A stretch of 17,105 nt of DNA from positions 1 through 17,105 of the forward strand of contig JAHEDM010000006.1 of assembly GCA_024641205.1 (NCBI GenBank), in the 5' to 3' direction. The position numbers and the translations under genes were made by a program. Within the stretch, counting starts at the first letter, position 1. The number at the start of each line of letters is the position of its first letter. Of this stretch, positions 1 through 5,293 are shown in pieces. Source of the DNA: Actinomycetes bacterium. Lineage in GTDB: Bacteria; Actinomycetota; Acidimicrobiia; Spongiisociales; UBA4744. A model generated the notes under the pieces. That model saw only the letters and a program-made list of their open reading frames with translations, made no database searches and was not told the DNA's origin.

Positions 1-35
1 ACTTCGAGAGCCCTGACCCGTCGACGCTTCATCAT
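1..35 (-). CDS. possible start of a gene running off the left edge
   Basis: Tandem ATG codons at 35 and 32 on the minus strand open a frame reading MMKRRRVRALE that is still open at the window edge. An AAGGCAGG stretch just upstream could serve as a ribosome binding site. Only 11 codons are visible, so neither the coding status nor the function can be judged. The basic N-terminus is the only property that can be seen. It could equally be a chance frame. Confidence 0.2.
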   Translation of the reverse strand, partial: MMKRRRVRALE

Positions 36-186
36 CGTGCCTGCCTTGTTTTTGGATGCATTCAAGATTGTCGCAGCCCGGGACGGGCCAGACCATCTGG
101 CGAGGTTGTCGTTGCGGCGACCGCCGCGCCTCCCCCGGCCGGCAAAGGAAGACCGCCCGGCGAAGCTGCACCCCCTCCGCGTCGTG
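36..186. other. intergenic stretch with no recognised gene
   Basis: This lies between the possible gene start at the left edge and the heptamer tract at 187. I see GC-rich sequence with short CCGGC repeats and no supported coding region, RNA gene or clear promoter. Open frames that cross it continue into the tRNA genes and are not credible. Confidence 0.5.
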
Positions 187-214
187 CTACGAAGTACGAA
201 ATACGAAGTGCGAC
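187..214 (-). repeat. heptamer tract B (YTTCGTA units) downstream of tRNA-Ser(TGA)
   Basis: Read on the minus strand this is CTTCGTA, TTTCGTA, CTTCGTA with partial units on each side. It begins directly at the base of the stem-loop at 212-234, on the far side from tRNA-Ser(TGA). It is one of five such tracts in the first 3 kb, all placed the same way. Confidence 0.8.
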
Positions 215-234
215 GCCGGGCAAAGGCCGGCGTC
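212..234 (-). terminator. stem-loop after tRNA-Ser(TGA)
   Basis: An 8-bp perfect stem (GACGCCGG with CCGGCGTC) with a 7-nt loop lies 7 nt beyond the 3' end of tRNA-Ser(TGA). It fits an intrinsic terminator, except that the usual U-run is replaced by TTCGTA heptamers. The stem is seen directly; the terminator role is inferred. Confidence 0.65.
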
Positions 235-241
235 TTTCAAG

Positions 242-330
242 CGGAGGGAGTGGGATTCGAACCCACGGTGGGGCGTGAACCCCACAGCAGTTTTCAAGAC
301 TGCCACCTTCGTCCGCTCGGTCATCCCTCC
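242..330 (-). tRNA. tRNA-Ser (anticodon TGA)
   Basis: The 89-nt gene has a 7-bp acceptor stem (GGAGGGA with TCCCTCC), discriminator G, a long class II variable arm, a T-arm with GGTTCGAATCC, and an anticodon arm GCAGT-CTTGAAA-ACTGC giving anticodon TGA, which decodes UCA and other UCN codons. CCA is not encoded. It lies downstream of tRNA-Ser(GGA) on the same strand, so the two may share a transcript if the stem-loop between them is leaky. Confidence 0.97.
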
Positions 331-334
331 ATAA

Positions 335-351
335 CGGTGGCTTCGCCACCG
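335..351. other. small perfect hairpin upstream of tRNA-Ser(TGA)
   Basis: CGGTGGC, loop TTC, GCCACCG: a 7-bp perfect stem 4 nt before the 5' end of tRNA-Ser(TGA). It could fold in the 5' leader of the precursor or belong to the spacer after tRNA-Ser(GGA). No role can be assigned from sequence alone. Confidence 0.5.
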
Positions 352-353
352 CA

Positions 354-385
354 GTACGAAGTACAAAGTACTAGGTACAAAGTAC
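354..385 (-). repeat. heptamer tract A downstream of tRNA-Ser(GGA)
   Basis: On the minus strand the tract reads GTA, CTTTGTA, CCTAGTA, CTTTGTA, CTTCGTA, C: four heptamers in perfect 7-nt register with point differences. It starts at the first base after the stem-loop at 386-408. Confidence 0.85.
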
Positions 386-408
386 GGAGCCGGGCAACGC
401 CCGGCTCC
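386..408 (-). terminator. stem-loop after tRNA-Ser(GGA)
   Basis: A 10-bp perfect stem (GGAGCCGGGC with GCCCGGCTCC) has a 3-nt loop, 7 nt past the tRNA 3' end. The stem is identical to the one after tRNA-Ser(CGA) at 2369-2391; only the loop differs. There is no U-run; heptamers follow instead. Confidence 0.7.
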
Positions 409-415
409 TCTCGAG

Positions 416-506
416 CGGAGGGAGAGGGATTTGAACCCTCGAGGGAGCGTGAACCCCCTACACGCTTTCCAGGCGTGCGCACTAGGCCAGACTATGCGAT
501 CCCTCC
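416..506 (-). tRNA. tRNA-Ser (anticodon GGA)
   Basis: This 91-nt class II tRNA has acceptor stem GGAGGGA/TCCCTCC, discriminator G, a long variable arm and the anticodon arm CACGC-CTGGAAA-GCGTG. Anticodon GGA reads UCC and UCU. CCA is not encoded. Outside the anticodon and variable arms it is nearly identical to tRNA-Ser(CGA) at 2271-2361, and the two lie in inverted orientation around tadA-arcA. Confidence 0.97.
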
Positions 507-516
507 AACAGCGACA

Positions 517-522
517 TAGTGT
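517..522 (+). promoter_or_regulatory. candidate -10 box for leaderless tadA
   Basis: TAGTGT ends 8 nt before the tadA ATG at 531, so transcription would begin at or next to the start codon. No good -35 box is visible, because tRNA-Ser(GGA) occupies that space. This is inference from spacing. Confidence 0.3.
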
Positions 523-545
523 AAAGCCCTATGAATCATCCCCAA
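518..545 (-). promoter_or_regulatory. candidate promoter for tRNA-Ser(GGA)
   Basis: On the minus strand TTGGGG (545-540) and TACACT (523-518) are separated by 16 bp, placing a start site a few bases before the tRNA 5' end at 506. The -35 box lies inside the tadA reading frame. The same AGTGTA/TACACT bases overlap the proposed tadA -10 box on the other strand. Confidence 0.4.
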
Positions 546-992
546 CTCGAACCGGCTATGCGAGCCGCCCTCGCCGAAGCCTCCCTGGCAACCGCCCACG
601 GCGACGTTCCGGTGGGTGCCGTGCTCCTCGACCCGGAGGGTAAGGTGGTTGCTTCCGACCACAACCGCCGGGAAGAGCTGCAGGATCCGACCGCCCACGC
701 CGAGATCCTGGTTCTCTCGGCAGCGGCCCGGGCTCGCCGGGACCGGCGTTTGACAGGACACACCCTGGTCGTGACCCTCGAACCTTGCGCTATGTGTGCC
801 GGGGCGGTTGTGTTGTCCCGGCTGGAACGAATCGCTTTCGGTACACCCGACCTGAAAGCAGGTGCCGCCGGGAGCCTCTACAACATCCCCCAAGATCGGC
901 GTCTCAATCACCAGGTCGAGGTGGAGGTGGGGATCCTCAAAGACGAGTGCGCGGCTCAGCTGAGCGCATTCTTCTCGCAGCGCAGGAATTAG
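531..992 (+). CDS. tadA: tRNA-specific adenosine deaminase TadA
   Basis: This 153-residue cytidine/deoxycytidylate deaminase-fold protein would convert A34 to inosine in tRNA-Arg(ACG), in the cytoplasm. The zinc and catalytic signature is complete: HAE at residues 56-58 (His ligand and proton-shuttling Glu) and PCAMC at 85-89 (two Cys ligands). The N-terminal DVPVGAVLL segment and the length are usual for bacterial TadA. The ATG at 531 lies only 24 bp from the 5' end of the divergent tRNA-Ser(GGA) and has no Shine-Dalgarno, consistent with leaderless initiation; ATG 558 is a less likely alternative. The stop codon overlaps the stop of the convergent arginine deiminase by 3 bases. The family call is firm. 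Substrate specificity is inferred from family and from the tRNA-rich setting. Confidence 0.93.
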   Translation: MNHPQLEPAMRAALAEASLATAHGDVPVGAVLLDPEGKVVASDHNRREELQDPTAHAEILVLSAAARARRDRRLTGHTLVVTLEPCAMCAGAVVLSRLERIAFGTPDLKAGAAGSLYNIPQDRRLNHQVEVEVGILKDECAAQLSAFFSQRRN

Positions 993-2200
993 ATCGCGAT
1001 GGCGTCCCTCTGGACCGGGCAGGTCATGCATCTGGGACCGCCCCTCCCCCGGGATAGCTCATATGACGGGATCCGGTGCACCGTGATCCCCGCTTCTTCG
1101 AGCACCTCGTTTGTGGCAACGTTCCGCTCGTAGGCCACGACCTCACGAGGCGCCAGCGCGAAGGTGTTGTTGGCGTCGCTCCATTGTTCCCGCTCGGCCT
1201 GAACGCTCTGGAGGGGCGGTTCGATAGCGCGGACCCGGCCGATACCAGTGGCCCACGCCAGTCCGGTAATCAGGTCGGGCGCTTCGACCACACTCAGGTG
1301 ACCACCGGACCCAGGAGTGACCTCCAGGGACCGTACCTGTTGTCGGATCTTGGGATACAGCACCACGGAATCGACGTCGACCATCGTCACTACCGTGTCG
1401 AGATGCATCGTGCTGCGGGCCTTCGGCAGCTCAACGGCCAGGATGCGATCAACCACATTTTGATCGAACAATCGGGCTGCCAGCGCAGCCGCGCCGGAAG
1501 GAGTGGTCCTCTCGGAGATCCCGATTGCGAGCCCCCGCTCGCCCACAACCAAGACGTCGCCGCCTTCCACCGAAGCCGGGTAGTGTTCTCCCGGCTGGTC
1601 GCCGAACCAGATGGGAGTGCCTGCGAACAAAGGATGCAGACCATAAATCAGGCGAAGCAGGTCTGTTTCCCGTTGGCGAACCGGGCGGTTCATGGGACTG
1701 AGGATCACGCCATTACCAACCCATACGGATGAATCCCTCATAAAGACGGCATTAGGCAGTGGCGCAAGGATGAAATCGTCCGGGCCGTGCAGCGCGGCAA
1801 CCAACCCCTCGGTCTCTCCCACTTCTTGGAGCGTTACCCCTCCGATGAGATAGCGCACCAGCTTGGCTACGGGCAACTCTAAGAGGAAACGACGGACCCG
1901 ATCGGCTAAACGCCGCCCGCACAGATCTTCGGTGACATGGGTCTCAACGAACTCGAGCGCCACCTCCGCGTCGATGAGAACCTCCTCCAGGAGCTTGGAC
2001 AAATGAAGCACCTGGGCTCCGCTGTTGGCGATGGTCTCGCTGAATGCGTCGTGCTCCTCGCGCGCTTTTTCGACCCACACCAGCTCGTCGAAGAGCAATT
2101 CATCCTTGTTGCCCGGCGTCAACCGGTGTAGCTCCAGATCAGGTCGATGGACGATCACGGATCGCAAACGCCCAACTTCAGAACGGATCTCGCCACTCAC
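989..2200 (-). CDS. arcA: arginine deiminase
   Basis: This enzyme hydrolyses L-arginine to L-citrulline and ammonia in the cytoplasm. It has 403 residues from the GTG at 2200, close to the family norm. Active-site elements appear in order: FMRDSS with Asp156, VEGGD with Glu212, MHLDTV with His266, and a C-terminal RCMTCP with the nucleophilic Cys391. The N-terminus (SEVGRLRSVIVHRPDLEL) is typical. The frame stays open upstream into tRNA-Ser(CGA), but GAGGAG at 2207-2212, 6 nt before the GTG, fixes the start and leaves the tRNA free. No ornithine carbamoyltransferase (arcB), carbamate kinase (arcC) or antiporter (arcD) is nearby, so the role in energy generation, acid resistance or arginine turnover is open. 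It converges on tadA. Confidence 0.94.
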   Translation of the reverse strand: MSGEIRSEVGRLRSVIVHRPDLELHRLTPGNKDELLFDELVWVEKAREEHDAFSETIANSGAQVLHLSKLLEEVLIDAEVALEFVETHVTEDLCGRRLADRVRRFLLELPVAKLVRYLIGGVTLQEVGETEGLVAALHGPDDFILAPLPNAVFMRDSSVWVGNGVILSPMNRPVRQRETDLLRLIYGLHPLFAGTPIWFGDQPGEHYPASVEGGDVLVVGERGLAIGISERTTPSGAAALAARLFDQNVVDRILAVELPKARSTMHLDTVVTMVDVDSVVLYPKIRQQVRSLEVTPGSGGHLSVVEAPDLITGLAWATGIGRVRAIEPPLQSVQAEREQWSDANNTFALAPREVVAYERNVATNEVLEEAGITVHRIPSYELSRGRGGPRCMTCPVQRDAIAI

Positions 2201-2206
2201 GTACTG

Positions 2207-2212
2207 CTCCTC
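2207..2212 (-). promoter_or_regulatory. ribosome binding site of arcA
   Basis: GAGGAG on the minus strand, 6 nt before the GTG at 2200. It selects this GTG over in-frame upstream starts that would overlap tRNA-Ser(CGA). Confidence 0.75.
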
Positions 2213-2254
2213 GCCGATCGACAACGCTTCAACCAGTCTGGCATGAGGTGACGG

Positions 2255-2260
2255 TACAAT
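2255..2260 (+). promoter_or_regulatory. candidate -10 box for tRNA-Ser(CGA)
   Basis: TACAAT, one mismatch from TATAAT, ends 10 nt before the tRNA 5' end at 2271. I see no convincing -35 element. It lies in the spacer divergent from arcA. Confidence 0.45.
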
Positions 2261-2270
2261 CCTCGCCACC

Positions 2271-2361
2271 GGAGGGATCGCATAGTCCGGCCTAGTGCGC
2301 GGCACTCGAAATGCCGTAGGGCGTTTACCCGCCCTCGAGGGTTCGAATCCCTCTCCCTCCG
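2271..2361 (+). tRNA. tRNA-Ser (anticodon CGA)
   Basis: This 91-nt class II tRNA has acceptor stem GGAGGGA/TCCCTCC, discriminator G, a long variable arm, a T-arm with GGTTCGAATCC, and the anticodon arm CGGCA-CTCGAAA-TGCCG. Anticodon CGA reads UCG. CCA is not encoded. With the TGA and GGA genes to the left, three of the four serine isoacceptor types lie within 2.4 kb, and serS itself lies 1.2 kb further on. Confidence 0.97.
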
Positions 2362-2368
2362 CTCAAGA

Positions 2369-2391
2369 GGAGCCGGGCGATGCCCGGCTCC
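2369..2391 (+). terminator. stem-loop after tRNA-Ser(CGA)
   Basis: A 10-bp perfect stem GGAGCCGGGC/GCCCGGCTCC with loop GAT, 7 nt past the tRNA. The stem is identical to the one after tRNA-Ser(GGA). Heptamers follow instead of a U-run. Confidence 0.7.
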
Positions 2392-2423
2392 GTATTTCGC
2401 ACCTTGTACTTTGTATCCTGCAC
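2391..2423 (+). repeat. heptamer tract C downstream of tRNA-Ser(CGA)
   Basis: CGTA, TTTCGCA, CCTTGTA, CTTTGTA, TCCTGCA, CC: four 7-nt units, more diverged than in tracts A and B, starting at the base of the stem-loop and reading in the direction of tRNA transcription. Confidence 0.7.
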
Positions 2424-2459
2424 CTCCGGGCGGACGGCAGGTAGCGGACAGCGAACAGC

Positions 2460-2465
2460 TACCAT
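2460..2465 (+). promoter_or_regulatory. candidate -10 box for the SRP RNA
   Basis: TACCAT ends 6 nt before G2472, which is the first base of the 5'/3' closing helix of the SRP RNA. Its second half overlaps an inverted repeat GGTAGC (2440-2445) / GCTACC (2458-2463). No clear -35 box is present. Confidence 0.35.
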
Positions 2466-2471
2466 TCCCTT

Positions 2472-2742
2472 GATCGTGCTAGGCGGGGCGCTAGGGGTGC
2501 CCTGTACCCGAAAACCTCTACACGCGGGGCCGAATCCCTGCCCGAGGGTGTCTACCATTCGGGTCAGCACCGAGCACGCAGCGTTGAAGGCCGGGTCCTG
2601 CGCGGCGGGACTTCGTGAATCGGGTCAGGTCCGGAAGGAAGCAGCCCTAAGCGCTCGGTACCGGGTGTTGCAGGAGCACCTGGCCGGAGCCGGCGACTCG
2701 GAAAGCGCCGGGTGGTGGTATTCGACGGCAGGGTGCACGGTC
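2472..2742 (+). ncRNA. ffs: signal recognition particle RNA, long type with Alu domain
   Basis: The universally conserved SRP core is at about 2623-2647: GTCAGGTCCGG, AAGGAAGCAGCC, the Ffh-binding loop and GGAA tetraloop. Upstream, CGTGCTAGGCGGGG, GTGCCCTGTACCCG and GGGTCCTGCGC match, from memory, the Alu-domain and distal segments of the Bacillus-type 6S/scRNA rather than the about 100-nt 4.5S RNA of most actinobacteria. The ends pair: GATCGTGC (2472-2479) with GCACGGTC (2735-2742), 8 bp with one G-U. The 271 nt between them equals the length I recall for Bacillus scRNA. The RNA forms the scaffold of the particle that targets nascent membrane proteins to FtsY and SecYEG, and the Alu domain is associated with elongation arrest. 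Long open frames across it are chance. Confidence 0.93.
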
Positions 2743-2746
2743 AAAA

Positions 2747-2768
2747 CGGACTCACCTTCGGTGAGCCG
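2747..2768 (+). terminator. stem-loop after the SRP RNA
   Basis: CGG-A-CTCACC, loop TTC, GGTGAGCCG: a 9-bp stem with one bulged A, 4 nt after the SRP RNA 3' end. It is followed by GTA-CTTCGTA rather than a U-run. Confidence 0.6.
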
Positions 2769-2777
2769 TACTTCGTA
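2767..2777 (+). repeat. short heptamer remnant D after the SRP RNA terminator
   Basis: CGTA-CTTCGTA, about one and a half units of the heptamer family, in the same position relative to the hairpin as in the other four tracts. Confidence 0.5.
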
Positions 2778-2892
2778 TCGCGGCCACCATTGCACGGACC
2801 TGGGGGACGGGTGAAGACCTCGAGCCCGGCGGGGCCGCCCGCGGCGACGTAGCCACTCTCGCCCCCTGGAGAGCCGGCAAGAACGCGTCGCG

Positions 2893-2923
2893 GTACGAGA
2901 TACGAAAGACGAAGTACGAAATA
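2893..2923 (-). repeat. heptamer tract E downstream of menG
   Basis: On the minus strand: TTTCGTA, CTTCGTC, TTTCGTA, TCTCGTA. Four 7-nt units start at the base of the menG terminator stem-loop and read in the direction of menG transcription. The 115 bp between this tract and tract D hold nothing I can recognise. Confidence 0.8.
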
Positions 2924-2947
2924 GGCTCGACAATGCCGAGCCTATTT
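2919..2947 (-). terminator. stem-loop terminator of the serS-menG operon
   Basis: An 11-bp perfect stem (AAATAGGCTCG with CGAGCCTATTT) and a 7-nt loop. The menG stop codon TAG (2944-2942) lies inside the stem. The descending arm ends in TATTT, so there is a short U-stretch before the heptamers. Confidence 0.75.
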
Positions 2948-3577
2948 ACCGAGCAATGCGCCGTAGACGAAGCCGAGCGGACCCATCCGCCAGATCTTCT
3001 CCACCTCCATCGGGCCACCAGCGAAGAGCTCTTCCGGCGGAGGCAGCTTGTCGAGTGAATGATGGAGGTAGGCGTACTCTCGGCGCGCCCCTACCACTGC
3101 CCCCGCCAGAGGAAGTACCACAGCAGTGCCGGCCCGGTGTACGGCTGCGGCGAACGACCCTTTTGGTCGCCCCAAACCGATCACGGCCGCCTTGCCACCC
3201 GGCCGCAAAACGCGATGGATCTCCCGCAACGTCTCGGAGATGGACGTCAGGTTGCGAAAAACGTATGCAGAGAACACGCTGTCAAAGGATTCATCACCGA
3301 AAGGAAGCGCTTCTCCGAGGGCCACCACCTTCACCGAAGCCTGGTTGAGCGCCAGCATCTCCGGTACCGGATCGAGCGCGACGACAACCCGATCACCAAA
3401 AACGGGCAAGGCCGCTCCGGTTCCGGATCCCAGGTCGAGGAGCTTGCCGGGTGGCAACCACCTGGCGCCGCGGCGGCGCCAGGCTTGCTCTTGGCCAAAC
3501 GACAGAACCCGGTTCAGAGTGTCGTAACGTCGGGCGATCCCGGCGAAGACTTCCTGGCCCTGCGCCCGGTCGCTCAC
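2942..3577 (-). CDS. menG: MenG/UbiE-type SAM-dependent methyltransferase
   Basis: This is a class I methyltransferase of 211 residues, likely the C-methyltransferase that turns demethylmenaquinone into menaquinone at the membrane-cytoplasm interface. Visible features: FAGIARRYDTLN near the N-terminus, as in the first UbiE signature; SAM motif I LLDLGSGTG; an acidic VALDP after strand 2; and FRNLTS...REIHRVLRPGG, close to the second UbiE signature. The GTG start overlaps the serS stop (GTGA, 3577-3574), so the genes are translationally coupled. The frame is open upstream inside serS, but homology begins only here. It is slightly shorter than the usual 230-250 residues. A related methyltransferase with another substrate cannot be excluded. 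Confidence 0.8.
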   Translation of the reverse strand: MSDRAQGQEVFAGIARRYDTLNRVLSFGQEQAWRRRGARWLPPGKLLDLGSGTGAALPVFGDRVVVALDPVPEMLALNQASVKVVALGEALPFGDESFDSVFSAYVFRNLTSISETLREIHRVLRPGGKAAVIGLGRPKGSFAAAVHRAGTAVVLPLAGAVVGARREYAYLHHSLDKLPPPEELFAGGPMEVEKIWRMGPLGFVYGALLGK

Positions 3578-4830
3578 GGTGTGATGGCGTCGAAACCAAC
3601 GTACGGTTGGAGAGCGACGGGTATTTTCACGGAACCGTCGACTTGCTGATGGTTTTCGATGATGGCCAGTATTGTCCGGGAACTGGTGACCACGGTGCCG
3701 TTCAGGGTGTGAACGAAACGATTGCCGGTTTCGTCGCGGAACCTCGCCCGGAGCCGGCGGGCCTGAAAATCGGTGGTATTCGAGCACGATGTGATCTCCC
3801 GAAAAGCTTCCTGGGAGGGGACCCACACCTCGATGTCATACTTCTTGGCGGCCGGAGCACCAAGATCGCCAACCGCCACGTTGACAACTCGGTACGGGAG
3901 TTCGAGCTCCTGGAGAACCTGCTCCTCGATCGAAAGCATGTACTCGTGCTCTTCCCACGATTGCTCGGGGTGACAAAACGAGAACATTTCGACCTTGTTG
4001 AACTGGTGCATGCGAAAAATACCGCTGGTGTCCTTCCCATATGTGCCCGCCTCACGACGGAAACAGCTGGATGACCCGGCGTAGCGAATCGGCAGCTCCT
4101 CCGCATCGAGGATCTCGTCGAGATGCAGTGCAGCAAGCGAAACCTCGGAAGTACCTACGAGAAACAACTCGTCGCGCTCGACCGCATAAACCTGATCGCG
4201 TTCGGTCGGGAAGAATCCGGTACCGAACAGCGCTTCCTCGCGAACTAGAACCGGTGGGATTACGGGAGTGAACCCTTTCGCCGTGAGCCGATCCATGGCA
4301 AATCTCACCAAACCGAACTCGAGCTGAGCAGCTTTCCCTTTCAAATAGGCAAACCGCGACCCCGATATCCGGACGGCTCGCTCGATGTCGATGATCCCGA
4401 GGAATTCACCGAGATCCTGATGATCTCGAACCGGAAAATCGACCTCGGCCGGATTGCCCCAACGGTGAACCTCAACGGCATCTTCTTCCGTGGTGCCCTC
4501 GGGAGAGGATGGATGGGCCATATTTGGCACGGTGATCCACAGCTTCTGAAACTCTTCATCGAGTTCGTCCGCCTCCGAGAGGAGCCTTTTGTACGACTCG
4601 GCCAGCCGGCCTGCGTCTGCAATGGCTTGTTCGCGCTCTTGTCCTTCGAGGCTGGGTATCTGCTTCCCGGCCACTTTCTGATCGGCCCGGATCTGCTCGG
4701 CTTCGCTTCTGATGGTCCGGCGACGCTCGTCCAGCCGGACCAGTTCGTCCACGTCGATATCGGAATGCCGGCGGCGCAGGGAATCGCGCAAGGCATTCGG
4801 GGACTCTCTCAGGACGGCTAGATCGATCAT
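3574..4830 (-). CDS. serS: seryl-tRNA synthetase
   Basis: This class IIa aminoacyl-tRNA synthetase of 418 residues charges tRNA-Ser in the cytoplasm. Residues 1-100 form the N-terminal helical arm (heptad-rich, charged, about 28-98) that grips the long variable arm of tRNA-Ser. The catalytic core follows: GTSEVSL at 226-232, motif 2 around 253-283 (SSCFRREAG ... FNKVEMF), and motif 3 around 377-396 with Arg385. Motif 3 reads NGTVVTSSRT rather than the enterobacterial GSGLAVGRT; I recall similar forms in actinobacterial enzymes, so I treat it as normal. ATG 4830 has GGAG about 6 nt upstream and lies 13 nt from the stop of the DUF4446 gene. Three tRNA-Ser genes lie just downstream of the operon. 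Confidence 0.97.
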   Translation of the reverse strand: MIDLAVLRESPNALRDSLRRRHSDIDVDELVRLDERRRTIRSEAEQIRADQKVAGKQIPSLEGQEREQAIADAGRLAESYKRLLSEADELDEEFQKLWITVPNMAHPSSPEGTTEEDAVEVHRWGNPAEVDFPVRDHQDLGEFLGIIDIERAVRISGSRFAYLKGKAAQLEFGLVRFAMDRLTAKGFTPVIPPVLVREEALFGTGFFPTERDQVYAVERDELFLVGTSEVSLAALHLDEILDAEELPIRYAGSSSCFRREAGTYGKDTSGIFRMHQFNKVEMFSFCHPEQSWEEHEYMLSIEEQVLQELELPYRVVNVAVGDLGAPAAKKYDIEVWVPSQEAFREITSCSNTTDFQARRLRARFRDETGNRFVHTLNGTVVTSSRTILAIIENHQQVDGSVKIPVALQPYVGFDAITP

Positions 4831-4843
4831 GTTGCTCCGGATC

Positions 4844-5293
4844 CTACTGCTGGAGGGCCCTACTCACGGCCTGCTGCTCCTCGGGAGACAGGGCTTCTTC
4901 GGGACTCCCCGCCGTGATCTTCTTCAGGTAGAACGCTGTGTCGGTACGGGAGACAAGCACACTCACAACCAGTCCGCTGGTCTCGTCGTCCAACAACGCA
5001 ATCGAACGCGAGCGGGCTCCACCAACGTTGTCGTATGCGTCGTAGTTGACCACCCCCGTCCGGCGCAGGGACGTAACGGAACGCTCTTCGAGATACAGCA
5101 ACCGTTGCTGCAGATCTGCAATCGCCGCGGAATGGAGACCCAATTCGTTTTCGATCCGGTGCATGAGGTCGTACAGCTCATCGTTACCGAGCGGTATCCC
5201 GGACATGGATTGCTTCAGATTGACGACTTCCCAGGCCAACCAGGCGGCCGCAATCGCCAGGACGATCACGATGATCCAAAGACCGGTGTTCAT
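4844..5293 (-). CDS. DUF4446 family membrane-anchored protein
   Basis: This is a 149-residue protein with an N-terminal hydrophobic segment (about 5-21, WIIVIVLAIAAAWLAWEVV) and a short coiled-coil stretch (about 38-72). The conserved block VVNYDAYDNVGGARSRSIALLD is followed by VVSVLVSRTDTAFYLKKI, which I recognise as the DUF4446 pattern. The C-terminus (LSPEEQQAVSRAL) also fits that family. No biochemical function is known to me. The anchor would leave most of the protein cytoplasmic or external depending on topology. Its ATG overlaps the stop of the upstream gene by 4 bp (ATGA), and serS starts 13 nt after it, so it belongs to the serS operon. Confidence 0.8.
   Translation of the reverse strand: MNTGLWIIVIVLAIAAAWLAWEVVNLKQSMSGIPLGNDELYDLMHRIENELGLHSAAIADLQQRLLYLEERSVTSLRRTGVVNYDAYDNVGGARSRSIALLDDETSGLVVSVLVSRTDTAFYLKKITAGSPEEALSPEEQQAVSRALQQ

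Noticed and set aside
377..396. Unusual motif 3 (NGTVVTSSRT) in SerRS residues 377-386 as a sign of a defective synthetase
   Set aside because: These are protein residue numbers. The motif arginine is kept and I recall similar forms in other actinobacterial SerRS, so it is a lineage variant.
37..519. Open frames running through the first two tRNA-Ser genes
   Set aside because: The translations are tRNA sequence and heptamer repeats read as protein (KYEV-type repeats).
1076..1732. 218-codon plus-strand frame opposite the arginine deiminase
   Set aside because: Antisense shadow of a gene with all catalytic residues; no start signal or homology of its own.
2201..2305. N-terminal extension of the arginine deiminase into the tRNA-Ser(CGA) gene
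   Set aside because: GTG 2200 has a GAGGAG Shine-Dalgarno at 6 nt and family similarity starts right after it; the extension would overlap tRNA sequence.
187..2923. Heptamer tracts considered as a CRISPR array or iterons
   Set aside because: Units are 7 nt, directly tandem without spacers, dispersed over five loci and tied to hairpins; no cas gene or replication gene is near.
2380..2933. Open frames on both strands across the SRP RNA region
   Set aside because: They are explained by the structural RNA, its terminator and the heptamer tracts, and show no protein-family resemblance.
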